Origin: Proteiniclasticum sp043951855 | Lineage (GTDB): Bacteria > Bacillota > Clostridia > Clostridiales > Clostridiaceae | Direction of reading: 5' to 3' | Length of the DNA stretch: 64,000 nt | Assembly (NCBI RefSeq): GCF_043951855.1 | Contig: NZ_JBINJW010000012.1 | Location: forward strand, 14,364 to 78,363 | Shown: piece by piece, positions 8,213-17,480 of the stretch | Layout of the letters: the number at the start of each line of letters is the position of its first letter | How positions within the stretch are numbered: position 1 is the stretch's first letter | Notes under the pieces: model-generated | The model's input: only the letters and a program-made list of their open reading frames with translations | The model's database searches: none | Told to the model about the DNA's origin: nothing | Position numbers and translations under genes: made by a program

Positions 8213-9064
8213 CTAAGTCTCCGGAAGAAGTTCCCCTGAAACTACGCGATGATGACCTGAAAGATCTTTCAGTGTTATTATATTTTTAAATCCGTTTTCT
8301 TTTAACATTTTTTCCACCTCTTGACTCTGGTCATATCCGATTTCAAAAATCAGCATCCCATTTTCCGTCAGATGTTTTTCTGCGTTCTTCGTGATTTCCT
8401 CATAGAAATCAAGACCTCGCGCCCCTCCGTAAAGTGCGGAATGAGGCTCGTATTCCTTAACGGAGACAGACAGCTCTTCCATGTCTTCCCCGCTTATATA
8501 GGGCGGATTGCTCACTATGAGGTCGTACTTCTCATCAATCTTTTCGAAAAGATCAGACTGGATGAATTTTACGCGTTGCTGGACACCCAGGTGCTCCGCA
8601 TTTTCCATGGAGACCGAAATGGCCCCTTTATTTATATCAGAAAGTGTGACATTTGTAAATTCCAAAATCCCGGCTATGGATAATCCGATGGCACCAGAGC
8701 CACTGCATAAATCCAGCACCTTCCTGTATTTCTTCTCTCTGATCATTTCTATGGCTTTCTCCACGGCAATTTCCGTATCCGGTCTGGGAATCAGTGTATG
8801 CTCATTCACCTTGAAACGAAAACCCATGAATTCCTTGTAGCCCACGATGTAAGCGATGGGCATTCCCTTTTCTCTCTGCGAAAGTTTAGCGAGATATTCC
8901 CTTTCTTCTTCCTCACTTAAAAGCGTTTCACGGTGCGTAAGAAGAAACACTTCATCCTTTTCCGTCACTTCCTTCAGTAGAATTCTCCCATCCAGAGAAG
9001 GTGTATCCGATATCTCCTTCAGCTTCTCTGCCGCCAGTTTCACGGCATCTCCAATTGTAAGCAT
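8213..9064 (-). CDS. prmC: Peptide chain release factor N5-glutamine methyltransferase
   Basis: Methylates the GGQ glutamine of release factors, using SAM. 283 residues: an N-terminal helical domain (1-~80), the SAM-binding motif DLCSGSGAIG at 118-127, and the catalytic NPPY at 186-189. It directly precedes prfA, its substrate gene, the usual arrangement. The start lies one base after the stop of the YqhQ-type gene. No strong Shine-Dalgarno is visible, so coupling is likely. Confidence 0.95.
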   Translation of the reverse strand: MLTIGDAVKLAAEKLKEISDTPSLDGRILLKEVTEKDEVFLLTHRETLLSEEEEREYLAKLSQREKGMPIAYIVGYKEFMGFRFKVNEHTLIPRPDTEIAVEKAIEMIREKKYRKVLDLCSGSGAIGLSIAGILEFTNVTLSDINKGAISVSMENAEHLGVQQRVKFIQSDLFEKIDEKYDLIVSNPPYISGEDMEELSVSVKEYEPHSALYGGARGLDFYEEITKNAEKHLTENGMLIFEIGYDQSQEVEKMLKENGFKNIITLKDLSGHHRVVSGELLPET

Positions 9065-9065
9065 C

Positions 9066-9965
9066 TTAGACCAGCCCTTCTGCTTCCTTTAAAGCCCTGA
9101 TGGATACTTCCAGCATGTCATCCAGAGGCTCTTTTGTAGTCAGCCTCTGCAGCATCATACCTGGATAAGCGACAATCCTCTGAACGGGACCTTTTGTTTT
9201 GCCCAGCCATCTGAGAATCTCATAGGTGATTCCCGAAATCAGCGGGAGAAGAAGGATTCTCGTTACAATTCTCATGAGAGGATTGGTCCATCCTGTGAAG
9301 CTGAATACAATGATACTCACAGCCATGACCAGAAACATGAAGTTCGTTCCGCATCTTTCATGGAATCTTGTACAGCTTCTGGCATTTTCCACCGTCAGCT
9401 CCAGCTCATTTTCGTAGCAGATGATGGCCTTATGTTCTGCACCATGATACTGAAAGACTCTGTAGATGTCCTTCATCTTGCTGATTCCGTATAGATAGCC
9501 GAGAAAGATGCTCAGACGGATCACCGCTTCTATGGCATTCAGTCCCAGATGAGGCAGATCATAGCTTCTCAGAAGACCAGTGATCAGTGTCGGTACGACG
9601 AAAAACAGCAGTATGCTGAGACTCAGACTGAAAATCATGGTGATGGTTTCTATGATCTTTTCGCCTTTCTCACCGAACCTGTCCTTCAGAAACTTATCGA
9701 ACTTGGACGGTTCTTCATCTTCCCCGAATATGGATGCAGACCAGTTAAGACTCTTGATTCCGATTTTCATGGAGTCAATGAGGGCTACCGCCCCTCTTAT
9801 CAGTGGCCAGCGCAGTATTTTATATTTCTGAGATAACGGAACGGAATGGTCATGATTGACCACAATATCCCCTTCCGGATTTCTCACAGCAGTGGCAATG
9901 CCCTTCAGACCTCTCATCATGACGCCCTCAATAACGGCTTGTCCTCCTACAGTTGTATTTCTCAT
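9066..9965 (-). CDS. DUF1385 (YqhQ family) membrane protein
   Basis: 299 residues. The N-terminus has the family signature GGQAVIEGVMMRG. The middle has hydrophobic segments at about 108-130, 140-160 and 210-255. Two conserved motifs rich in His, Cys and Glu follow each other, YHGAEHKAI and CTRFHERCGTN, and may form a metal site (inference). The molecular function is not established. In Clostridia this gene is often found next to prmC/prfA, as here, between tdk and prmC. Confidence 0.85.
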   Translation of the reverse strand: MRNTTVGGQAVIEGVMMRGLKGIATAVRNPEGDIVVNHDHSVPLSQKYKILRWPLIRGAVALIDSMKIGIKSLNWSASIFGEDEEPSKFDKFLKDRFGEKGEKIIETITMIFSLSLSILLFFVVPTLITGLLRSYDLPHLGLNAIEAVIRLSIFLGYLYGISKMKDIYRVFQYHGAEHKAIICYENELELTVENARSCTRFHERCGTNFMFLVMAVSIIVFSFTGWTNPLMRIVTRILLLPLISGITYEILRWLGKTKGPVQRIVAYPGMMLQRLTTKEPLDDMLEVSIRALKEAEGLV

Positions 9966-9980
9966 TTATTCACCAAATCC

Positions 9981-10589
9981 TTATTTCATCTTATTCTTTT
10001 CGTTTGCTTTCTTTCTGTACTTGAAGTAGCAGTCTGCACATAAGGACTGATATTCCACATCTCCTACCATGTCGATGGCCACCTGCTCTCCTTCAAAAAC
10101 GAATTCTCCGTTGATTTTCCTTCCATTAAGGAGCGCTTTCTTTCCACAGGTACAGATGGTTTTAAGTTCCTCGATGCTATGTGCCAGAAGAAGCAGTCTC
10201 TCACTGCCTTCGAAGCCATTCATGAGAAAGTCTGTCCTCAACCCATAGCATATCACAGGTACCTTAAGAATAACTGCAACTTTCAGAAGCTCATCGATGT
10301 GCTTTGCTCTTAGAAACTGTGCTTCATCCACAAGAATGCAGTTGATCTTCCCTTCACTCTGAATCCATTTTTCAGTCACTTCGTAGAGATTGTCTTCATC
10401 TCTAACCGCGAAATCAGCTGTTCTGACCACACCTAGTCTGGAAACAAGCTGGTTCCCGCCTTTTGCATCCACCTGAGGCTTGAAGATTTTGACTTTCATT
10501 CCTCTTTCCTCATAATTATATGCAACCTGCATGAGGTTTGTGGACTTTCCTGAATTCATTGCGCCATACCTGAAATAAAGTTTACTCAT
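9981..10589 (-). CDS. tdk: Thymidine kinase (type II)
   Basis: Phosphorylates thymidine (and deoxyuridine) with ATP in pyrimidine salvage. 202 residues. The P-loop GAMNSGKST is at 9-17, DEAQFL forms the Walker B/catalytic segment, and the lasso domain has zinc-type cysteines in CTCGKK and CADC near the C-terminus. First gene of the minus-strand operon that runs to upp. rpmE is divergent, whereas in Bacillus rpmE and tdk point the same way. Confidence 0.96.
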   Translation of the reverse strand: MSKLYFRYGAMNSGKSTNLMQVAYNYEERGMKVKIFKPQVDAKGGNQLVSRLGVVRTADFAVRDEDNLYEVTEKWIQSEGKINCILVDEAQFLRAKHIDELLKVAVILKVPVICYGLRTDFLMNGFEGSERLLLLAHSIEELKTICTCGKKALLNGRKINGEFVFEGEQVAIDMVGDVEYQSLCADCYFKYRKKANEKNKMK

Positions 10590-10623
10590 TTTAAAATTCT
10601 CCTAACTTCTTAATACCCAATAT

Positions 10624-10632
10624 ATTATAACA
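10624..10632 (-). promoter_or_regulatory. Extended -10 promoter for the tdk operon
   Basis: On the minus strand TGT-TATAAT (TATAAT at 10629-10624), a perfect -10 with the TGn extension. No good -35 lies 17 bases upstream (TAGATT), which fits extended -10 use. Confidence 0.6.
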
Positions 10633-10660
10633 CCTCCGACACTCAGAATCTATATTATTG

Positions 10661-10689
10661 TTGACTCCTGAAATTCTTAGTGTTAGAAT
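10661..10689 (+). promoter_or_regulatory. SigA promoter for rpmE
   Basis: TTGACT at 10661-10666, a 17-base spacer and TAGAAT at 10684-10689. The ribosome binding site GAGGTG follows at 10715-10720. Confidence 0.7.
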
Positions 10690-10726
10690 TGAATAGTTAA
10701 AAAATGATGAAATTGAGGTGAATTAA

Positions 10727-10948
10727 ATGAAAGAAGGCATACATCCAAATTACAACTCAGAAGCTGTTGTTAAGTGTGCATGTGGAAACACATTCGTTAC
10801 TGGTTCAGTAAAGGACGAACTGAAAGTTGAAATATGCTCAAAGTGCCATCCATTCTTCACAGGTAAGCAGAAGATTGTTGATGTTGGCGGAAGAGTTGAT
10901 CGTTTCAATAAGAAGTTCGGCATCACTCCTACAAACGAAGAAGAATAG
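10727..10948 (+). CDS. rpmE: 50S ribosomal protein L31 (zinc-binding type)
   Basis: 73 residues. The paired cysteines (CACG near the N-terminus and CSKCHPF in the middle) make it the C+ zinc-binding L31 used when zinc is available. It links the large and small subunits of the ribosome. GAGGTG precedes the ATG and a short terminator follows. Monocistronic and divergent from tdk. Confidence 0.97.
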   Translation: MKEGIHPNYNSEAVVKCACGNTFVTGSVKDELKVEICSKCHPFFTGKQKIVDVGGRVDRFNKKFGITPTNEEE

Positions 10949-10963
10949 GATCTTCATTTAATT

Positions 10964-10988
10964 AAGGATCAGCTCTGGTCCTTTTTTA
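10964..10988 (+). terminator. Terminator of rpmE
   Basis: AAGGATCA pairs with TGGTCCTT around a GCTC loop, followed by TTTTTT. Confidence 0.8.
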
Positions 10989-11001
10989 TTTTGCACAAAT
11001 C

Positions 11002-11045
11002 AGAGAGGAAGCCATGCAGTATTGCATCGCTTCCTCTCTTTTTCA
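11002..11045. terminator. Hairpin between rpmE and the ABC-F gene
   Basis: AGAGAGGAAGC (11002-11012) pairs with GCTTCCTCTCT (11029-11039), with an inner ATGCA/TGCAT helix. T-rich on the plus strand, less so on the minus strand, where it would end the ABC-F transcript. Confidence 0.7.
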
Positions 11046-11051
11046 TTGCAC

Positions 11052-12944
11052 TCAGATAAGCCCTAGTTCTTCAGCAAGTTCATTGAGGTACGTCCATCTT
11101 TCCATGGCTTCTTCCAGCTCTTTTTCAATGGCATTTTTCTTAGCCACCAGTTCATTCAGCTTTTCGAAATCCGTGGCATGTTTTTCTATTTCTTCGTCTG
11201 TTTCTTCCATTTTCTGTTCCAGATCCGCTATACGCTGATCTATCCCTTCAAACTCTCTTTGTTCTTTATAAGTGAACTTCTTCGGTTTCTTCTGGTCACG
11301 CGGTTTTATCTGCTCTACTTTCACTTTCTTCGCTTCCTCCACTTTTTCTTCATGGAGCTTCTTCTCTTCGTAATCAGAATAATTTCCGAAAAGAATTTCT
11401 ATCTTCGCATTCCCTTCAAAACTGAAGATTTTTTCCGCTACACGATCCAGAAAATACCGGTCATGTGAGACAGTGATCACAGCACCTGGAAAACCTTCCA
11501 GATAATCTTCAAGGACGGAAAGCGTGGCGATATCCAGATCATTCGTAGGCTCATCCAGAAGGATCACATTGGGTTTCTCCATAAGGATTCTCAGAAGCAT
11601 GAGTCTTCTTTTCTCCCCGCCTGACAGGCGGCTGATCTGTGTCCACTGTTCTTCGGGAGGAAAGAGGAATGTTTCCAGCATCTGCGATGCTGTGACCTTC
11701 CCGTCCACGGTATCAATGATTTCCGCCGCTTCCTTAATATACTCTATGACTCTCATATCCTCATTCATGATGGTGTATTCCTGAGAAAGATAAGCAATCT
11801 TCACAGTTTCTCCGATGTCGATACTCCCGCTGTCCGGCTCTACAAGTCCGGCTACCATCTTCAGAAAAGTGGATTTCCCGATTCCATTTTCTCCGATGAT
11901 TCCGATACGGTCATCTTTCAGAACATTATAGCTGAAATCCTTGAGAAGCACATGATTCCCGTAGGACTTTGAAATGGAATCGATTTCTATGATTTTCTTC
12001 CCTAATCTACTGGAAACGGTTCTGATTTCCACATCGGATCCTTCCACATAGGAATCCTGATTCTTCAGTTCTTCAAACCGGTCTATTCTCGCCTTCTGCT
12101 TTGTGGTCCTCGCTTTTGCCCCTTTTCGGATCCAGGCCAGTTCGCTTTCCAGAAGCTTTTTCCTCTTCCGGTCAGCCACTTCCTGAAGCTCCTGCCTCAT
12201 AGCTTTCATCTCCAGAAACCTGGAGTAGTTCACAGGGTAACTGTAGACAGAACCACGATCGATTTCAAGAATACGGTTGGTTACTCTTTCGAGAAAGTAT
12301 CTGTCATGGGTCACCATAAGAAGGGCCCCTCTTCTGTCTTTCAGATATCCTTCCAGCCAGGCGACGGTATCGTTGTCGATATGGTTGGTCGGTTCATCTA
12401 AGATGAGAAGATCACAAGGTGTAATAAGGGACGTAGCCATGGCCACCCTCTTCTTCTGTCCTCCGGAAAGTTCACCGATCTTTTTCTCGAAATCCGTGAT
12501 GCCCAGTTTCGTGAGGATGGTCTTGGCTTCGGACTCCATGGACCAGGTATCCAGCGCATCCATTTTCCCTGTGAGGGTGATCAGGAGCTTCTGAGCCCCT
12601 TTGTCATGCGGATCCTGCACCGTCTTTCGCAGCGCCTCTTCGTAGGCTCTAATGGTCCTCAGCTCTTCAATATCCCCACTGAATACCTGATCAAGGACTG
12701 TAAGCTTTTCATTGAAATCAGGATCCTGAGACAGGTACATGATCCTCGCCTTTCCAACCCTCTGCACAGAGCCCGTATCAGGCGGAATCACCCCCGCAAT
12801 GACTTTCAGCAGGGTGGATTTACCTGTACCATTGATGCCTATGATGCCGATCTTGTCTGTATCTCCGAGAGTCAGAGTCACTTCTTCAAAAAGTTTCTTC
12901 TCTCCAAAATTCTTTGATATATTTTCAACTGTTATGATGTTCAA
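11052..12944 (-). CDS. uup: ABC-F family ATPase, Uup-like
   Basis: 630 residues with two ABC domains. Walker A motifs are GINGTGKST and GENGIGKST; signatures are LSGGQKKRVAMA and LSGGEKRRLML. A linker with ARTTKQKARIDRFEEL lies between the domains, and after KFTYKEQREFEGI comes a C-terminal coiled coil typical of Uup. There is no transmembrane part: ABC-F proteins act on ribosomes or nucleic acid, not in transport. The start is TTG at 12944, eight bases after AAGGAG. Uup is linked to DNA branch-structure tolerance and ribosome quality control in E. coli; the exact role here is inferred from the family. Confidence 0.88.
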   Translation of the reverse strand: MNIITVENISKNFGEKKLFEEVTLTLGDTDKIGIIGINGTGKSTLLKVIAGVIPPDTGSVQRVGKARIMYLSQDPDFNEKLTVLDQVFSGDIEELRTIRAYEEALRKTVQDPHDKGAQKLLITLTGKMDALDTWSMESEAKTILTKLGITDFEKKIGELSGGQKKRVAMATSLITPCDLLILDEPTNHIDNDTVAWLEGYLKDRRGALLMVTHDRYFLERVTNRILEIDRGSVYSYPVNYSRFLEMKAMRQELQEVADRKRKKLLESELAWIRKGAKARTTKQKARIDRFEELKNQDSYVEGSDVEIRTVSSRLGKKIIEIDSISKSYGNHVLLKDFSYNVLKDDRIGIIGENGIGKSTFLKMVAGLVEPDSGSIDIGETVKIAYLSQEYTIMNEDMRVIEYIKEAAEIIDTVDGKVTASQMLETFLFPPEEQWTQISRLSGGEKRRLMLLRILMEKPNVILLDEPTNDLDIATLSVLEDYLEGFPGAVITVSHDRYFLDRVAEKIFSFEGNAKIEILFGNYSDYEEKKLHEEKVEEAKKVKVEQIKPRDQKKPKKFTYKEQREFEGIDQRIADLEQKMEETDEEIEKHATDFEKLNELVAKKNAIEKELEEAMERWTYLNELAEELGLI

Positions 12945-13033
12945 AATAATTTCTCCTTCATGGTTACTCTACCCCTAATCATACATCAAAATAAAGTTCT
13001 TTGGTAGAACCCCCCTCAAGACGAAAGAAGCAG

Positions 13034-13081
13034 AGAAAAAAGTTCCCTTGAGAAGAAGTTAATACCTCAACACAAGAGAAC
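13034..13081 (-). terminator. Terminator of hcp
   Basis: On the minus strand GTTCTCTTG pairs with CAAGGGAAC (one G-U pair) and is followed by TTTTTT. A second, smaller GTTCT/AGAAC hairpin lies between it and the ABC-F start. Confidence 0.75.
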
Positions 13082-13099
13082 CTGTATCAGATTATATGC

Positions 13100-14734
13100 T
13101 TACTGAGCCATGAAGAGTTCGATATCCTCGTCCACTTCTCCGATGGGGCTGATTCCGAATTTTTCCACAAGGACGTTTGCCACATTCGGGGACAGGAACG
13201 CTGGCAGTGTTGGTCCGAGATGAATGTTCTTCACTCCCAGATACAGCAGTGCAAGCAGAACGATGACGGCTTTCTGCTCATACCAAGCGATGTTGTAAGC
13301 AATCGGAAGATCATTCAGATCATCCAGACCGAAGATTTCCTTCAGCTTCAGTGCGATGACAACAAGAGAGTAGGAGTCATTACACTGTCCTGCATCCAGC
13401 ACTCTAGGAATGCCACCGATATCTCCAAGCTGAAGCTTGTTGTATCTGTACTTCGCGCAGCCCGCAGTCAGAATCACAGAATCCTGTGGAAGCTTTTCAG
13501 CAAATTCGGTATAGTAGTTTCTGCTGTTCATTCTGCCATCGCAGCCAGCCATAACCACAAACTTTCTGATGGCTCCGCTCTTCACTGCATCCACAACCTT
13601 GTCAGCCAGGGCTGTAACCTGTGCGTGGGCGAATCCGCCGATGATCTTACCGGTTTCGATTTCCGTTGGCGCATCCAGTGTCTTCGCCATTTCAATGATT
13701 GCGGAGAAGTCCTTTACACCCTTTTCATCTGCTTCAATATGTGTACACCCTGGATAGCCTGATGCACCAGTCGTGAAGATTCTGTTTCTTAGTGTTTCAT
13801 TTCTTGGTGGAACAATGCAGTTTGTGGTGAAGAGTACTGGTCCATTGAAGGATTCAAATTCTTCAACCTGCTTCCACCATGCATTTCCATAGTTTCCTAC
13901 AAAGTTATCATACTTCTTGAACTCAGGATAGTAATGGGCTGGAAGCATTTCGCTGTGTGTATAGACATCCACGCCTGTTCCCTTGGTCTGTTCCAGAAGC
14001 TGCAGAAGATCTGTCAGGTCATGTCCTGATATCAGAATAGCTGGTTTGTTTCTAACACCGATGTTGACCTCTGTCATTTCAGGGTTACCGAACTTTGATG
14101 TGTTGGCATCGTCAAGAAGCGCCATGGCACTCACACCAAGCTCACCGGTCTTTAATGTCAGAGCCACCAGGTCATCTGCACTTAAGGAATTATCCAGCGT
14201 TGCAGCCAGTGCTTCATAAGTGAATCCGTAGATGTTCTGATTCTCTTTTCCGATGTTCAATGCATGATGGGAATAGGCAGCCATACCTTTCAGACCATAG
14301 ATGATCAGCTCTCTCAGGGAACGTACATCCTCATCCTTTGTGGAAAGTACCCCTACAAGCTTCGCCTTCTTCAGCATGGAGTCTCTGTCTGTTACAGTAA
14401 ACTGTGCAGCGTCAGAATACTTATCCAGGTTTGCCAGCTCCTTCAGCTCTTCTCTGTATCCGATCATCTTCTTGATCTGATTCTCGATGGCATCCTCATC
14501 AAAATTCGCATTGGTGATGGTCATGAACAGGGAATTGATGACCTCGTGATTGATTTTACGCATGGATGGTACATTTAGATTTCCTTTGACGACAATCTGG
14601 GAAATCCCCTTCAGTGTATAGATGAGAAGATCCTGAAGATTTGCAACTTCCGGACTTTTTCCGCAGACACCGATGATTTCGCAACCGGTACCCTTGGATG
14701 CTTCCTGACATTGAAAACAGAACATGTTTGACAT
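13100..14734 (-). CDS. hcp: Hybrid cluster protein (hydroxylamine/NO reductase), class I
   Basis: 544 residues. Cys6, Cys9, Cys18 and Cys24 (C-x2-C-x8-C-x5-C) match class I Hcp with a [4Fe-4S] cluster. The hybrid-cluster ligands are visible later, including CPGCTHIEAD-like and CDGRMNSR blocks. Hcp protects anaerobes from nitrosative stress by reducing nitric oxide or hydroxylamine. AAGGAGGATC precedes the ATG. The gene is divergent from a Crp/Fnr-family regulator and has a perfect palindrome upstream. The leader from the predicted start site is about 220 bases and includes a TCTCATA/TATGAGA hairpin (14869-14897). Confidence 0.95.
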   Translation of the reverse strand: MSNMFCFQCQEASKGTGCEIIGVCGKSPEVANLQDLLIYTLKGISQIVVKGNLNVPSMRKINHEVINSLFMTITNANFDEDAIENQIKKMIGYREELKELANLDKYSDAAQFTVTDRDSMLKKAKLVGVLSTKDEDVRSLRELIIYGLKGMAAYSHHALNIGKENQNIYGFTYEALAATLDNSLSADDLVALTLKTGELGVSAMALLDDANTSKFGNPEMTEVNIGVRNKPAILISGHDLTDLLQLLEQTKGTGVDVYTHSEMLPAHYYPEFKKYDNFVGNYGNAWWKQVEEFESFNGPVLFTTNCIVPPRNETLRNRIFTTGASGYPGCTHIEADEKGVKDFSAIIEMAKTLDAPTEIETGKIIGGFAHAQVTALADKVVDAVKSGAIRKFVVMAGCDGRMNSRNYYTEFAEKLPQDSVILTAGCAKYRYNKLQLGDIGGIPRVLDAGQCNDSYSLVVIALKLKEIFGLDDLNDLPIAYNIAWYEQKAVIVLLALLYLGVKNIHLGPTLPAFLSPNVANVLVEKFGISPIGEVDEDIELFMAQ

Positions 14735-14961
14735 AAAACTGATCCTCCTTAAAATTTCAACTGTTTCATTATTGGAATACTCCAGCAGTTTGCTGAAATA
14801 ATTTTAAACATTTCCTTAGTCATAACCTCTCAATATAATCCGCTGAATAATATCTGCAATTTTCTGATTCTCATAAACAGTAGTAATAAATATGAGATTT
14901 CATAATCTGAGACAATAACCATCTTTTTAATTCTGAGTTGTTTACTAGGATTACGAAATTG

Positions 14962-14967
14962 ATTATA
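14962..14967 (-). promoter_or_regulatory. -10 element of a predicted hcp promoter
   Basis: A perfect TATAAT on the minus strand. The -35 (CAGTTT) is poor, as expected of an activator-dependent promoter, and the palindrome at 14989-15004 is centred at -41.5 from the start site predicted at about 14955. The 386-base gap 14735-15120 holds this, the operator and the leader hairpin. A second possible promoter (TTGCAG, 16 bases, TATATT) lies closer to hcp. Confidence 0.5.
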
Positions 14968-14988
14968 ATAGAACAGGAAAGTAAAAAC

Positions 14989-15004
14989 TGTAACATCTGT
15001 TACA
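14989..15004. promoter_or_regulatory. Crp/Fnr-family operator palindrome between hcp and its regulator
   Basis: TGTAACATCTGTTACA: TGTAACA and TGTTACA are exact inverted copies around two bases. For hcp it sits at the class II activator position. For the divergent regulator gene it overlaps the likely -35 (-10 GATAAT at 15010-15015), as expected of auto-repression. Confidence 0.7.
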
Positions 15005-15120
15005 CTTTTGATAATATTTAGGTTTTTGCCGATCATTTTTTTAAGAGCTCTGAATTCAGCTGATAGAAGATGAAAACCGGCTTGCGGTCCAACCAATAAA
15101 GTAGAATAAGAGGTAAATTA

Positions 15121-15789
15121 ATGGAAATCAACATGACGAACTTAATGAAAAACTCCATGTTTAACAATATGAGCGAAGAAGAAATCAGAACCATCCTTGA
15201 TCTTAGCAGCTGCACCCAGGAGACCTACGAAAAGGATTCCCTGGTCATTGAAGAAAACGAAGACTGTGACACCATCGGATTTGTACTGGAAGGAATCCTT
15301 ACCATTCAGCAGTATGGATTAAGCGGTGATGCACTTACCATAAACGTCTTCAGGCATGGAGACTGCTTTGGAGCACCCCTGCTGTTCACATCAAAGGCAA
15401 AATACCCTTTCACCCTGGTCACTTCCACAAAGAGCACCGTACTCTTTATTCCTTTTGCCCAGATGAGAACCATGCTTGAAAAAAGCCAGACCTTCAACAC
15501 CAATTACCTGACCTTTCTGTCCAATCACATTTTCATACTGAAGAACAAAATCAAGATCCTTGCCCATAACGACGTGCGCTCCAGACTCATGATCTATCTC
15601 TCTCGAGAGATTGAAACCGCAGGAAGCACCACCTTCAGAATGCGGCACAAGAAAATACAGATCAGTGAAATCATAAAAGTCGCCAGACCCTCTGTATCCC
15701 GTGAGTTGTCCAATATGGAGCGGGATGGACTTATCCGAATTGAAGGGAATGAGATTGAAATTCTAGCCCCGGAAGAATTTGTGCTTTGA
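15121..15789 (+). CDS. Crp/Fnr-family transcriptional regulator, HcpR-like
   Basis: 222 residues. An N-terminal cyclic-nucleotide-binding fold (about 15-125), a long dimer helix (about 125-150), and a C-terminal winged helix with the turn at 181-204 and recognition helix RPSVSRELSNME (189-200). The N-terminus lacks the cysteine cluster of FNR, so an iron-sulfur oxygen sensor is unlikely; some HcpR proteins bind haem and sense NO, which I cannot see from sequence. Divergent from hcp around a shared palindrome, so it most likely controls hcp. GAGGT precedes the ATG. Confidence 0.87.
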   Translation: MEINMTNLMKNSMFNNMSEEEIRTILDLSSCTQETYEKDSLVIEENEDCDTIGFVLEGILTIQQYGLSGDALTINVFRHGDCFGAPLLFTSKAKYPFTLVTSTKSTVLFIPFAQMRTMLEKSQTFNTNYLTFLSNHIFILKNKIKILAHNDVRSRLMIYLSREIETAGSTTFRMRHKKIQISEIIKVARPSVSRELSNMERDGLIRIEGNEIEILAPEEFVL

Positions 15790-15913
15790 ATTACGATCTG
15801 CTTTCTGTATGCAATGAAGTAGATGCTCTTTCATACAATATGTGGTTATATCGACACTTATTCAGTACATTATGTTGATTTCATCCTTGTACGTGAATAA
15901 AATCCTGAAATAC

Positions 15914-15970
15914 AAGAAAGACTTTGCGCCTGCTCCTTCCAGAGAATGCACAAAGTCTTTCTTCTTTAAT
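15914..15970. terminator. Bidirectional terminator between the regulator and rho
   Basis: AAGAAAGACTTTG (15914-15926) and CAAAGTCTTTCTT (15951-15963) form a perfect 13-bp stem with T-rich flanks on both strands. Confidence 0.8.
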
Positions 15971-15974
15971 ACCC

Positions 15975-17480
15975 TTATTTAAACAGCTTGCTGTTTTTCA
16001 GCACTTCAATGAATTCGTCATTGTTTTCAGACTGACTCATCATCTTGATCAGATCTTCCGTAACACGATCTGCACTTCCACCAGAATTCATCTGTCTTCT
16101 GATATTCATCGTCATCTCGTATTCATCCTCACTCAGTAGCGCTTTCTCTTTTCTGGTTCCGGATTTATAGATGTCTATCGCCGGGAATATTCTTCTTTCC
16201 TGAAGTCTACGATCCAGGTGGATTTCCATATTGCCCGTACCCTTGAACTCTTCAAAGATCATGTCATCCATTCTCGAACCCGTATCCACTAGTGCTGTTG
16301 CAAGGATCGTCAGGCTTCCACCCTCTTCGATGTTTCTTGCCGCTCCGAAAAACTTCTTCGGCATAATCAGCGCCGCTGGATCCAGACCGCCCGACAGGGT
16401 TCTGCCGGAAGGATTCACCGTCAGGTTGTAGGCTCTGGCCAGTCTTGTGATGGAATCCATCAGTATGAGCACATCCTGTTTCTGCTCCACCATTCTTTTG
16501 GCACGTTCCAGAACCATTCTCGCAACCTTTGTATGATGGTCCGGTTCCTCATCAAAGGTTGAATAGATCACTTCTCCATCAATGCTTCTCTGCATGTCCG
16601 TCACTTCTTCAGGACGCTCATCAATGAGGAGCACAATGATTTTGATATCAGGACTGTTCTTCGCGATATTCTGCGCAATCTTTTTCAGTATGGTTGTCTT
16701 ACCAGCCTTTGGAGGCGCTACAATCAGACCTCTCTGCCCTTTTCCCATGGGTGCCATGAGATCGATGATTCTCGTGGACAGATCGTTTTCGGAAGGCACC
16801 TCCATCCTGATTCTTTCATCAGGATAGATCGGTGTAAGTCGATCAAAGTAGGGTCTTCCAATGGATTTCTCCGGATTCTCCCCATTGATTTTTTCAATGT
16901 AGTTGAGACCGGCAAATTTCTCGCCTTCTCTTGGATATCTGGCATACCCGATGACTTCATCCCCGGTTCTCAGATCAAATCTTCTGATCTGCGGTGGCGA
17001 AACATATATATCATCAGGACTCGTCAGATAATTTTCTCCTCTTAGAAAACCGAAGTTGTTCATGTCCAGAATTTCGAATACTCCTTTACAGTCGAACTCA
17101 TTGGAGTACTTGATTCTCCTTCCATCATTGCGTCCGGATGTGACCGCTTCCCTCTCTTTAGGAGTTTCATCCTTCTTTGATGAAGTATCCTCACCACTTT
17201 CCGCATCAGGCTTTTCCTGATGCTTGCTGGATACTTCCTCCTCTTGCGGTTTCTTGTATTCCTTCTCTCCATCGGCAGCCCTTACCAGCTGCTCTTTTCC
17301 GCTTTCTGTTTTCTGTTCTTGATCTTCTGTCATATCCTTCGTTTTCAGGACCTCATCCAAAATGGAAATCAGCTCCGCCTTACGATACTTCATGTAACTC
17401 TTCACCTGATGTTCTTTCGCAAGGGTTCTAAGCTCGTCAAGTTTGAGCTTTGACAGCTCCTTAATTTGTTCATTGGCCAT
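15975..17480 (-). CDS. rho: Transcription termination factor Rho
   Basis: Hexameric RNA-dependent ATPase that terminates transcription. 501 residues, longer than the ~420 of E. coli. The N-terminal helix bundle (1-45) is followed by a charged, low-complexity insert (about 48-125, rich in Glu, Lys, Ser), the cold-shock RNA-binding domain (about 127-195), and the ATPase core with Walker A APPKAGKTT at 255-263. Such inserts are common in clostridial Rho. AAGGAG precedes the ATG. The leader is about 130 bases if the -10 at 17618-17623 is used. Confidence 0.97.
   Translation of the reverse strand: MANEQIKELSKLKLDELRTLAKEHQVKSYMKYRKAELISILDEVLKTKDMTEDQEQKTESGKEQLVRAADGEKEYKKPQEEEVSSKHQEKPDAESGEDTSSKKDETPKEREAVTSGRNDGRRIKYSNEFDCKGVFEILDMNNFGFLRGENYLTSPDDIYVSPPQIRRFDLRTGDEVIGYARYPREGEKFAGLNYIEKINGENPEKSIGRPYFDRLTPIYPDERIRMEVPSENDLSTRIIDLMAPMGKGQRGLIVAPPKAGKTTILKKIAQNIAKNSPDIKIIVLLIDERPEEVTDMQRSIDGEVIYSTFDEEPDHHTKVARMVLERAKRMVEQKQDVLILMDSITRLARAYNLTVNPSGRTLSGGLDPAALIMPKKFFGAARNIEEGGSLTILATALVDTGSRMDDMIFEEFKGTGNMEIHLDRRLQERRIFPAIDIYKSGTRKEKALLSEDEYEMTMNIRRQMNSGGSADRVTEDLIKMMSQSENNDEFIEVLKNSKLFK

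Noticed and set aside
14830..15096. Open frame of 88 codons between hcp and the regulator
   Set aside because: It covers the operator and promoter, has no good Shine-Dalgarno and no family resemblance.
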